From Candidatus Cloacimonadota bacterium (GTDB lineage Bacteria > Cloacimonadota > Cloacimonadia > JGIOTU-2 > B8-G9), in the NCBI GenBank assembly GCA_003647765.1, contig QMNM01000050.1, positions 1-8,160 of the forward strand: DNA of 8,160 nt. The letters are read 5' to 3'. Both the position numbers and the translations under genes were made by a program. Shown here piece by piece: positions 1-4,847 of this stretch (within the stretch, counting starts at the first letter, position 1; the number at the start of each line of letters is the position of its first letter). The notes under the pieces are model-generated. The model saw nothing but the letters and a program-made list of their open reading frames with translations. It was not told the DNA's origin and searched no databases.

Positions 1-1
1 G

Positions 2-46
2 ATTTATTTGGGATTGACTTATAAATTGATGAGGAAAAGGTTTTAG
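2..46 (+). CDS. possible 3' end of an upstream gene (14 codons, partial)
   Basis: One plus-strand frame is open from the window edge to a TAG at 44-46. It reads IYLGLTYKLMRKRF, a hydrophobic stretch ending in a basic tail, as at the C-terminus of many membrane proteins. The other two plus frames stop earlier. Fourteen codons are too few to name a family or to be sure it is coding. If real, it would be the last part of a gene lying mostly left of the window, on the same strand as the glycan cluster. Confidence 0.22.
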   Translation: MYLGLTYKLMRKRF

Positions 47-331
47 GTATAGTCACGAATCCTGTTAAAATTTCCACCTTCGTCAGGAGCATGGAAGACA
101 AGCCCTAGTGCTTTGTAAAGTTGGTGGAATGGCGTAAACGCTCTGACTTTTTTCTGATACTCATCAGTCAGAAAAGGATAATATATTTGTCAATAAATAC
201 ACGCTTAAAAATCGCTGACCTGTCAGGACACCTTTGCGGTGAAAAAAGTGCAAGAACCTTTTTGAAAATTACTTAAACTTTTCTAAAAATGAAGTAAAAA
301 ATTTCAACTTTGTAAAAATAGGTATAAAGTA
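47..331 (+). other. non-coding, GC-richer structured leader before the glycan cluster
   Basis: No convincing gene is present. The part at about 60-240 is visibly richer in G+C than the flanking coding DNA. It contains a pair of inverted arms, TTCCACC (72-78) with GGTGGAA (123-129), and a hairpin CTGAT/ATCAG (154-158 with 163-167) that competes with TTTTCTGA/TCAGAAAA (150-157 with 168-175). GTCAG or CTGAC half-sites occur at 82-86, 143-147, 167-171, 215-219 and 222-226. The last 70 bases are A/T-rich and probably form the 5' leader of the first glycan gene. No promoter stands out: TTGAAA at 262-267 has only a poor A-rich -10 match about 17 bases on. The segment could be a transcribed leader, a dispersed repeat, or a decayed gene. 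Confidence 0.4.
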
Positions 332-955
332 ATGGGTTTAGTAAAATATTTGGACAAAAAGTTTAAAAAAAGAAGAGAAAGAACAAAAAGAAGAAAAATA
401 AGGAATTCTCCTATAAACAAAATGGTTGCTATAGAAAATCTTGCTGACGCCAAAAAAATACTGGATAATCTTAATATGAGAAATTGGTTAACTGATGGGA
501 CACTATTGGGATATTATAGAGAAAATGATATAATAACACATGATAAAGATGTTGATATAGGATGTTTTATTGCTGATTATAATGATAAGATAATACTCAA
601 ATTTATTGAAAATGATTGGAATTTAGAAAATATTTTTGGTAGAAAAGATATTGGACTTGAATTATCTTTTCGTAGGAACTATATCAAATTAGATATTTTC
701 TTTTTTTACGAAGAAGGCAAAAAATATTGGCATGGTGCCTGGTTAAAGACAGATAAAGGAAGAAATCTTATTAAATATTATTATGACAAATTTGACTTGA
801 AAGAAATAGAATTCAAGGGATATAAATTTAATATTCCAGAAGATATATTAAAATATATTATTACCAAGTATGGAGAATCCTGGAACCAACCTAGGAAGAA
901 TTGGGATTGGGCTTTTGGACCAAGCAATGCAACAAGAACAGAATTTTATTTGTGA
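332..955 (+). CDS. LicD/fukutin-family phosphotransferase
   Basis: This protein of 207 residues has the nucleotidyltransferase-fold signature of the LicD/fukutin-related family. These enzymes move a phospho-alditol or phosphocholine group from a CDP-activated donor to a glycan. The core starts at about residue 38. TDGTLLGYYR (54-63) is the glycine-rich substrate loop, DKDVDIG (71-77) carries the paired aspartates expected to bind metal, KLDIFF (119-124) carries a further candidate carboxylate, and YGESWNQP (180-187) matches the usual C-terminal YG..W..P motif. The N-terminus (residues 9-22) is strongly basic, with no signal peptide or membrane span, so it is probably a cytoplasmic protein at the membrane face. 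The start has only a weak AGGT eight bases upstream. The stop lies 7 bases before a cytidylyltransferase gene that plausibly makes its CDP-glycerol donor. The family call is firm; the donor and acceptor are inferred. Confidence 0.85.
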   Translation: MGLVKYLDKKFKKRRERTKRRKIRNSPINKMVAIENLADAKKILDNLNMRNWLTDGTLLGYYRENDIITHDKDVDIGCFIADYNDKIILKFIENDWNLENIFGRKDIGLELSFRRNYIKLDIFFFYEEGKKYWHGAWLKTDKGRNLIKYYYDKFDLKEIEFKGYKFNIPEDILKYIITKYGESWNQPRKNWDWAFGPSNATRTEFYL

Positions 956-974
956 GAAATAAATGAGTATAATT

Positions 975-1361
975 ATGAAAAAGGTAATTACATACGGAAC
1001 TTTTGATTTATTTCATTATGGCCATTTAAAGATATTAGAAAGAGCTAAAAAATTAGGTGATTATTTGATTGTCGGAGTTTCAACAGATGAATTTAATAAA
1101 ATTAAAGGTAAAAAAAGTATATACCCATTTAATCACCGAGCAAAGATAGTAGAATCAATTAGATATGTTGATAAAGTTATACAAGAAGAAAATTGGGAGC
1201 AAAAAATAGATGATATAAAAAAATATGATGTTGATATCTTCGTAATGGGAGATGATTGGAAAGGTAAATTTGATTACTTATCAAATATATGCAAAGTAAT
1301 ATACTTACCGAGAACTCCAAATATAGAAACAACTGAAATTAAAATAAAATGTAAAGAATGA
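975..1361 (+). CDS. tagD: glycerol-3-phosphate cytidylyltransferase (TagD-like)
   Basis: The enzyme joins CTP and sn-glycerol 3-phosphate to give CDP-glycerol, the donor for glycerol-phosphate in teichoic acids and related polymers. The sequence follows Bacillus TagD almost end to end: KKVITYGTFDLFHYGH near the N-terminus contains the HxGH nucleotide-binding motif, STDEFN follows, HR lies mid-protein, FVMGDDWKGKFDYL matches closely, and RTPNIETT sits where RTEGISTT is expected. Counting from this start it has 128 residues, about the family length. An in-frame ATG at 963 would add MSII. The ATG at 975 is preferred because known TagD proteins start MKKVITYGTF, but neither start has a strong Shine-Dalgarno site. 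The gene follows the LicD-like gene closely and its TGA overlaps an ATG that opens only a seven-codon frame. The signature differs from consensus at two positions (G to N, S to E), so the substrate could be a related alditol phosphate. Confidence 0.9.
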   Translation: MKKVITYGTFDLFHYGHLKILERAKKLGDYLIVGVSTDEFNKIKGKKSIYPFNHRAKIVESIRYVDKVIQEENWEQKIDDIKKYDVDIFVMGDDWKGKFDYLSNICKVIYLPRTPNIETTEIKIKCKE

Positions 1362-1403
1362 AGATGAATAGATTGTTTTAATTTTTATAAGTATGGAAAA
1401 GTA

Positions 1404-1774
1404 ATGAATAAAACAATTTGGTTATATTGGGAAAATAAAGGATTAGTTAAGAAACCAGAATATCTAAATCTATGTTTGGTTGAAGTGAATTAGGATACGA
1501 TATTCTTTGGAAATTATTCAAAAGGTATAAATTCTTTAGAAGATATGATTACTATCATTATGATTTTGAACAATTTGCGCCAATAATTTGGAATAAATGG
1601 AACTTATTTTTTGAAGAAGATATTGACCCAAAGGATATTATAAATAATGATACTATAGCTATAATGTTATATAATAAATATATGTTTGAACCTTTAAAGG
1701 AACTAAACAGAGAAGAAATTTTGGAATCTAATACTTTATTGGGAAAATTATTTAAATTTAGTTTAAGTTGCTAA
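1404..1774 (+). pseudogene. broken capsular-polysaccharide-type glycosyltransferase
   Basis: Two coding pieces in different frames look like the two ends of one gene. The first starts at ATG 1404, with GGA six bases upstream, and reads MNKTIWLYWENKG...PEYLNLCL before a TAG at 1491. IWxYWE followed by P.Y..LCL is typical of the N-terminus of capsular polysaccharide synthesis glycosyltransferases (PF05704-like, DXD-type). The second piece is open from about 1484 to a TAA at 1772 in the +2 frame. It reads ELGYDILWKLFKRY..., FEQFAPIIWN and NDTIAIMLYNKYMF, resembling the C-terminal part of such proteins where an HLWN-type motif sits. The two pieces sum to only about 125 codons, about half the expected length, and the middle with the DXD motif is missing. 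A frameshift alone cannot explain this; an internal deletion is needed too. Family assignment is from memory of motifs. Confidence 0.6.
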
Positions 1775-1775
1775 A

Positions 1776-2609
1776 ATGCCAAAAATATCAGCATTAGTTC
1801 ATACTTTTAACGAAGAAGAAAATATCCGTTGTTGTCTACAATGTTTAAATTGGGTAGATGAAATAGTAATCATAGATATGTATAGTGATGATAGAACTGT
1901 TGAAATCTGTAGGGAATTTACTGATAATATTTATTATTTTGAAAGAATGGGATATGTAGAACCTGCACGAAAGTTTGGGATTGAAAAAACAAGTGGTGAT
2001 TGGATTTTGATAGTTGATGCGGATGAACGCATTCCTTATTCCCTTTCTCAAACCTTATTGAAAATTGTTAAGGAAGATAAAGTAGATGTAGTAGAAATTC
2101 CAACTAAGAATTATATTTTTGGCAAATGGCTACAATATAGCGGTCGTTACCCTGATTATCATCCTCGTTTTTTCAGAAGAGGATATGTTATACCTTCTGA
2201 AGATGTACATGGAAATTTCAAAACAAAAGGCAAAAAGATTTATTTAGATAAAAATAATATCAAAAATTATATCATTCATTTTCGTTATATTGATGTCTCT
2301 CAGTTTATAGAGAAAATGAATCGTTATACTACTTTTGAAATAGAAAAAATGAAAAAAAAAGATAGAAAATTTACTGTTATGAAAATGTTGAAGGCTGGTT
2401 TTTATGAATTTAGAAGACGATATTTTTCGTATAAAGGATATAAGGATGGAGTTTATGGATTAATCTTTAGTTTATTTAGAGGATTTTATCACTTTTTGAT
2501 TTATGTAAAATATTGGGAATATCTAAACTCAAAAAAGAAACATCCTGTCCAAAAGTATAAAGAGATTGAACAGCAACTATTAAAGGAATATGAGAATTTT
2601 GGGAAATAA
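1776..2609 (+). CDS. family 2 glycosyltransferase (WaaE/KdtX-like)
   Basis: This is an inverting GT-A glycosyltransferase of 277 residues, likely adding a sugar to a lipid-linked glycan on the inner face of the membrane. Visible motifs are the N-terminal strand ISALVHTFNEEENI (4-17), DEIVIID (28-34) with SDDRT (37-41), GDWILIVDADER (74-85) with the metal-binding DAD at 81-83, HPRFFRRG (129-136) and VHG (144-146). NEEENI, WVDEI and the DADER/RFF spacing recall the WaaE/KdtX group that adds a beta-linked glucose to LPS core. The region around 224-250 is hydrophobic and aromatic, suggesting a membrane-bound C-terminus without a clear transmembrane span. The start ATG lies 1 base after the stop of the preceding pseudogene, and no Shine-Dalgarno site is visible. 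Length is normal for the group. The acceptor and sugar are unknown. Confidence 0.88.
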   Translation: MPKISALVHTFNEEENIRCCLQCLNWVDEIVIIDMYSDDRTVEICREFTDNIYYFERMGYVEPARKFGIEKTSGDWILIVDADERIPYSLSQTLLKIVKEDKVDVVEIPTKNYIFGKWLQYSGRYPDYHPRFFRRGYVIPSEDVHGNFKTKGKKIYLDKNNIKNYIIHFRYIDVSQFIEKMNRYTTFEIEKMKKKDRKFTVMKMLKAGFYEFRRRYFSYKGYKDGVYGLIFSLFRGFYHFLIYVKYWEYLNSKKKHPVQKYKEIEQQLLKEYENFGK

Positions 2610-2693
2610 AGAAATCTGAGAGATGGCAAGTATTTTTATGCAGGTAAAGATAGTAGTGATAATACAAATATGGTTGTTTTGGCTATTAAATAG
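2610..2693 (+). pseudogene. remnant C-terminal tail of an unidentified protein
   Basis: Directly after the TAA of the GT2 gene, and in the same reading frame, an open stretch of 27 codons runs to TAG 2691-2693. It reads RNLRDGKYFYAG, then KDSSDNTNMVVLAIK. Its mixed polar/hydrophobic composition and the ending NMVVLAIK look like a genuine protein C-terminus, not random AT-rich DNA. It has no suitable start of its own. It may be the tail of a gene whose body was replaced when the GT2 gene arrived, and a methyltransferase-like end is possible but unproven. Alternatively the similarity to coding sequence is chance. Confidence 0.35.
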
Positions 2694-2730
2694 ATAGTGT
2701 TCATTCTTATTTCTAAATACTAAAATCTAT

Positions 2731-3831
2731 ATGAAAATCCTTCATATTATCAATGTACGTTGGTGGAATGCTTGTGCTTATTATGCAGCTATACTCGCCA
2801 AAATTCAACAAGATAAACAAGAAAATGTCTACATCATAGTTAATAAAAATAGCAAAGCAATCCCAGAAATCAAAAAATTAAATGTCCCTTTTTATGACAA
2901 TATAAATTTAGATACAGATAACCCTTTCCTGTTATTTATTGAATCACTGAAATTGGCAAAACTGATTAAAAAACACAAAATAGATATTGTTAATGCTCAC
3001 CGTGGAGAAGGGTTTTTATTTATTAGATTGGCTATATGGCTGAGTGGCAATAAGTGTTACTTAATACGCACTCGCGGTGACCAGCGATTTCCAAGTAAGA
3101 ACATTTTCTCCAAAATCCAAAATAAATACTTAACAGACGGACATATTGTTACAACTAAAAAATTAGAAAATTATTATCTGAAAACTAATTTATGCAAATC
3201 AGATAAAATTATTACTATTTACGGTGGAACAGAGGATATAAAACCATATAAGAAAAAACCTGCATCTTTGCATAATTCAAACAAAGTAATTATCGGAATT
3301 TTAGGACGACTATATAAGGTCAAAGGGCATCAATACTTAATAGAGTCAGCGAAATATTTGAAAGACAAAGGAATTGATAATTTCCAGATTCTTATTGCTG
3401 GTACTGGCGAAGAGAGAAAAAATTTGGAAAATTTAGTTCAAAGGTATAATCTATCAGACAAAATAAAATTCTTGGGTTTTGTTGAAGATAGAAATGCTTT
3501 TTTGCACTCTTTGGATATTGCTGTGATTTCTTCTATTGGTTCAGAAATGATATGTCGGGTTGGTTTTGAATATATGTGTGCTGGATTGCCGATTGTGGCT
3601 ACAAAAGTAAATAGTATTGCAGAGATTATGCAAGATAATTACAATGCTATTTTAGTGAAGCCGAATGACTCAGAGCAGTTAACGAAAGCATTAAGCAAAC
3701 TAATTTCTTCTAAAGAATTACGAAATAGAATGGGCAAGCATTCAAGGAAGATATTTTTAACATATTATCAAGTAATGAACTTCTATCAAAGCACAAAAAA
3801 TTTTTATGAAGCTATTCGCCAAAAATTCTGA
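2731..3831 (+). CDS. family 4 glycosyltransferase (GT-B fold, retaining)
   Basis: The protein of 366 residues is a GT-B glycosyltransferase of the GT4 type that uses a nucleotide sugar to extend a surface glycan in the cytoplasm. The N-terminal domain opens with MKILHIINVRWW and contains DIVNAHRGEG (85-94), the usual 'H-x-acceptor' strand. The link region has IYGGTE (163-168). The C-terminal nucleotide-sugar domain starts with VIIGILGRLYKVKGHQYLIESA (186-207, basic K198), then IAGTGEE (222-228), KFLGFVEDR (246-254) and the E-x7-E motif (E272 and E280) in SEMICRVGFEYMCAGLPIVAT. Length is typical. No Shine-Dalgarno site precedes the ATG, and 121 bases separate it from the GT2 stop. The N-terminal GG loop of many GT4 proteins appears replaced by RWWNAC. 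The gene is convergent with the tRNA cluster. Specificity cannot be read from sequence. Confidence 0.9.
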   Translation: MKILHIINVRWWNACAYYAAILAKIQQDKQENVYIIVNKNSKAIPEIKKLNVPFYDNINLDTDNPFLLFIESLKLAKLIKKHKIDIVNAHRGEGFLFIRLAIWLSGNKCYLIRTRGDQRFPSKNIFSKIQNKYLTDGHIVTTKKLENYYLKTNLCKSDKIITIYGGTEDIKPYKKKPASLHNSNKVIIGILGRLYKVKGHQYLIESAKYLKDKGIDNFQILIAGTGEERKNLENLVQRYNLSDKIKFLGFVEDRNAFLHSLDIAVISSIGSEMICRVGFEYMCAGLPIVATKVNSIAEIMQDNYNAILVKPNDSEQLTKALSKLISSKELRNRMGKHSRKIFLTYYQVMNFYQSTKNFYEAIRQKF

Positions 3832-3893
3832 TATGATGCATAAATTGGAATTTGTTGCAAGGTATGAGTATTGAGGGTAGATTGAGGAAAGTA

Positions 3894-3970
3894 TGGCACG
3901 CCAGAGAGGATTCGGACCTCTGACCTACGGCTTAGAAGGCCGTTGCTCTATCCAGCTGAGCTACTGGCGC
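3894..3970 (-). tRNA. tRNA-Arg (anticodon UCU)
   Basis: Read on the minus strand from 3970, the sequence folds as a full cloverleaf. The acceptor arm is GCGCCAG paired with CTGGCGT, closing with a G-U pair at 1-72. The D arm contains AGCTCAGCTGG, the anticodon arm is ACGGC/GCCGT around loop CTTCTAA (anticodon TCT), and the T arm is CAGAGG TCCGAAT CCTCT-like. Discriminator G73 and the encoded CCA occupy 3897-3894. It decodes AGA, the main Arg codon in AT-rich genomes. It lies 243 bases from tRNA-Met beyond a terminator, so it probably has its own promoter. Its 3' end faces the glycan cluster. Confidence 0.97.
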
Positions 3971-3988
3971 ACTTGTGAGATTTTTTAT

Positions 3989-3994
3989 ATTATA
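3989..3994 (-). promoter_or_regulatory. possible -10 box for tRNA-Arg
   Basis: A perfect TATAAT on the minus strand ends 18 bases before the first base of tRNA-Arg, a sensible place for a -10 element. No recognisable -35 sits 16-18 bases upstream (CCTCTC there). A second TATAAT at 4020-4025 is also possible. AT-rich DNA gives such boxes by chance. Confidence 0.35.
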
Positions 3995-4060
3995 AAATTT
4001 TATTTTTATCGGGAGAGGAATTATAAAAAAAGCTTATCTAAATTCTACTTTATCAGATTA

Positions 4061-4088
4061 CAAAAGCGAGCGGATAAACCCACTCGCT
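4061..4088 (-). terminator. intrinsic terminator between tRNA-Met and tRNA-Arg
   Basis: On the minus strand AGCGAGTGG pairs with CCGCTCGCT (nine pairs, one G-U) around the six-base loop GTTTAT, followed at once by TTTTG. The plus strand has no T-run after the stem, so the element works for minus-strand transcription. It would end the fMet-Met transcript about 125 bases after tRNA-Met and separate it from tRNA-Arg. Confidence 0.65.
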
Positions 4089-4093
4089 AATTC

Positions 4094-4117
4094 AAAAAAA
4101 GCGTTCTAAAGAATGCT
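4094..4117 (-). terminator. possible second minus-strand terminator
   Basis: On the minus strand AGCATTC and GAACGCT form a seven-base stem with one A-C mismatch and loop TTTA, followed by six more T (4099-4094). Alternatively ACGCTTT (4104-4098) can pair perfectly with AAAGCGT (4133-4127), giving a different stem before the same T-run. Either way it resembles a terminator placed just ahead of the stronger one at 4061-4088. Confidence 0.4.
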
Positions 4118-4121
4118 GTTC

Positions 4122-4144
4122 AAAGGACGCTTTAGCGTTCTTTT
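4122..4144 (+). terminator. hairpin with T-tail, possible terminator for plus-strand transcripts
   Basis: AAAGGACGC (4122-4130) pairs with GCGTTCTTT (4135-4143) around loop TTTA, nine pairs including one G-U, ending in TTTTATT. It faces transcription coming from the glycan cluster, whose last gene ends at 3831 with no obvious terminator nearer. On the minus strand the same hairpin has only a short TTT, so it would be structural there. Confidence 0.4.
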
Positions 4145-4153
4145 ATTGACTCA

Positions 4154-4175
4154 GCGTCGGTGTTTACACCGTCGC
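4154..4175. repeat. GC-rich inverted repeat between tRNA genes
   Basis: GCG-T-CGGTGT and ACACCG-T-CGC form a near-perfect palindrome with a single T-T mismatch and a TT centre. It is far richer in G+C than its surroundings. In RNA from either strand it would give a stable stem-loop. It could be part of a small RNA, a processing signal for the tRNA transcript, or a dispersed repeat. Confidence 0.55.
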
Positions 4176-4213
4176 ACCCTTGACAAAGTAAAATTAAAAG
4201 ATAAGCAAAAATA

Positions 4214-4290
4214 TGGTAGCGATGCAGGGACTTGAACCCCGGACACTCGGATTATGATTCCGATGCTCTAACCAGCTGAGCTACATCGCC
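4214..4290 (-). tRNA. tRNA-Met, elongator (anticodon CAU)
   Basis: The minus strand from 4290 gives a cloverleaf: acceptor GGCGATG/CATCGCT with a G-U pair at 1-72, D arm with AGCTCAGCTGGTTAGAGC, anticodon stem TCGGA/TCCGA around ATCATAA (anticodon CAT), and T arm GGGG TTCAAGT CCC type. A73 and the encoded CCA finish at 4214. The overall shape (GGCG..GTAGCTCAG) resembles elongator methionine tRNA. A CAU anticodon could also belong to tRNA-Ile2, whose C34 is changed to lysidine, and the CAUAA loop occurs in both. The presence of a tilS gene elsewhere would not settle it. It follows tRNA-fMet by 19 bases and is surely cotranscribed. Confidence 0.93.
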
Positions 4291-4309
4291 AATCATACAT
4301 CAAAATAAA

Positions 4310-4386
4310 TGGTAGCGGGGAGAGGATTTGAACCTCTGACCTTCAGGTTATGAGCCTGACGAGCTGCCAAACTGCTCCACCCCGCG
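4310..4386 (-). tRNA. initiator tRNA-fMet (anticodon CAU)
   Basis: The minus strand from 4386 starts CGCGGGGTGGAGCAG and closes with CCCCGCT A CCA. Initiator marks are present: no Watson-Crick pair at 1-72 (C against U), the A11-U24 pair in the D stem, loop CTCATAA, and the TTCAAAT T-loop. The anticodon stem is TCAGG/CCTGA, so the three G-C pairs next to the loop in most bacteria (29-41, 30-40, 31-39) are here A-U, G-C, G-C. It is first in the tRNA transcript, about 20 bases after the likely start point. Confidence 0.96.
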
Positions 4387-4413
4387 TCTATCTTATCTTT
4401 CTATTTTTACCAT

Positions 4414-4442
4414 AATATAGGAATGCTTATTCCTGATGTCAA
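4414..4442 (-). promoter_or_regulatory. sigma-70-type promoter for the tRNA-fMet/Met operon
   Basis: On the minus strand TTGACA (4442-4437, perfect consensus) and TATATT (4419-4414) are separated by exactly 17 bases, and the -10 ends 27 bases before tRNA-fMet. This is the best promoter in the window. The spacer contains a perfect short palindrome, GGAAT-AAGC-ATTCC (4433-4420), which may be chance or an operator. Confidence 0.85.
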
Positions 4443-4532
4443 ATATTTTTCTATATAATAGATAATACAATAATATCATAAACTTATAATTGCTTAAAAA
4501 ATTGAGTACTTATGGAAATATTGAGAGATATA

Positions 4533-4844
4533 TTAAATTCTTAACTTTCTTTCACTAATATAAAAATAAATGTCTTTAATTCTCTCTTTTCTCATCAGAT
4601 ATTTATTTAAATTTTTAATAATATCATCCTTTTGTAATAACATTTCTTGTAACCATACACTATTATACACACCTACAAAAAGCACATTATTTGTTAATTT
4701 TCTAAGATAAGTTTTGCTAGATAAAAGTTCTCCAACAACATCTTCCCAAAAGAATGCGATTTTTATCTCTCTTGCAAATTGACTATTTTTTAGATTGAGT
4801 ATTAAATTTTGTAAGATGTCTCCAGCATAGATAAAATCTTTCAT
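4533..4844 (-). CDS. DUF721 / DciA-like protein
   Basis: The protein of 103 residues matches the DUF721 pattern: FFWEDVVGELLSSKTYLRKLTNNVLFVGVYNSVWLQEMLLQKDDIIKNLN spans the domain (residues about 31-80), with W..VVG, L..N.L.V.V..S.W.QE.. and I...LN in the right order, and a C-terminal strand KDIYFYI. DUF721 proteins include DciA, which loads the replicative helicase DnaB in bacteria that lack phage-type DnaC or DnaI loaders. It starts 3 bases after the stop of the membrane-protein gene; an AAGGA lies about 13 bases upstream, farther than ideal. Its location in an ssb-containing operon, where dnaB often follows rplI, supports a replication link. It is short for the family, holding the DUF721 domain and little else. 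Function as a loader is inferred. Confidence 0.78.
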   Translation of the reverse strand: MKDFIYAGDILQNLILNLKNSQFAREIKIAFFWEDVVGELLSSKTYLRKLTNNVLFVGVYNSVWLQEMLLQKDDIIKNLNKYLMRKERIKDIYFYISERKLRI

Positions 4845-4847
4845 AAT

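Noticed and set aside
1845-2667. Minus-strand frames of 63-68 codons opposite the GT2 gene
   Set aside because: Antisense to a clear glycosyltransferase and without start sites or motifs.
3832-3970. Genomic island attachment site at the tRNA-Arg 3' end
   Set aside because: The tRNA 3' end faces the glycan cluster, a common island geometry, but I found no repeat of the tRNA end to the left and no integrase in the window.
3893-4090. 65-codon plus-strand open frame
   Set aside because: It begins on the encoded CCA of tRNA-Arg and runs antisense through the whole tRNA and the terminator, so it is a shadow.
4180-4208. Plus-strand promoter starting with TTGACA at 4180-4185
   Set aside because: The hexamer is perfect, but AAGCAA stands at the -10 position, and downstream lies the antisense of the tRNAs.
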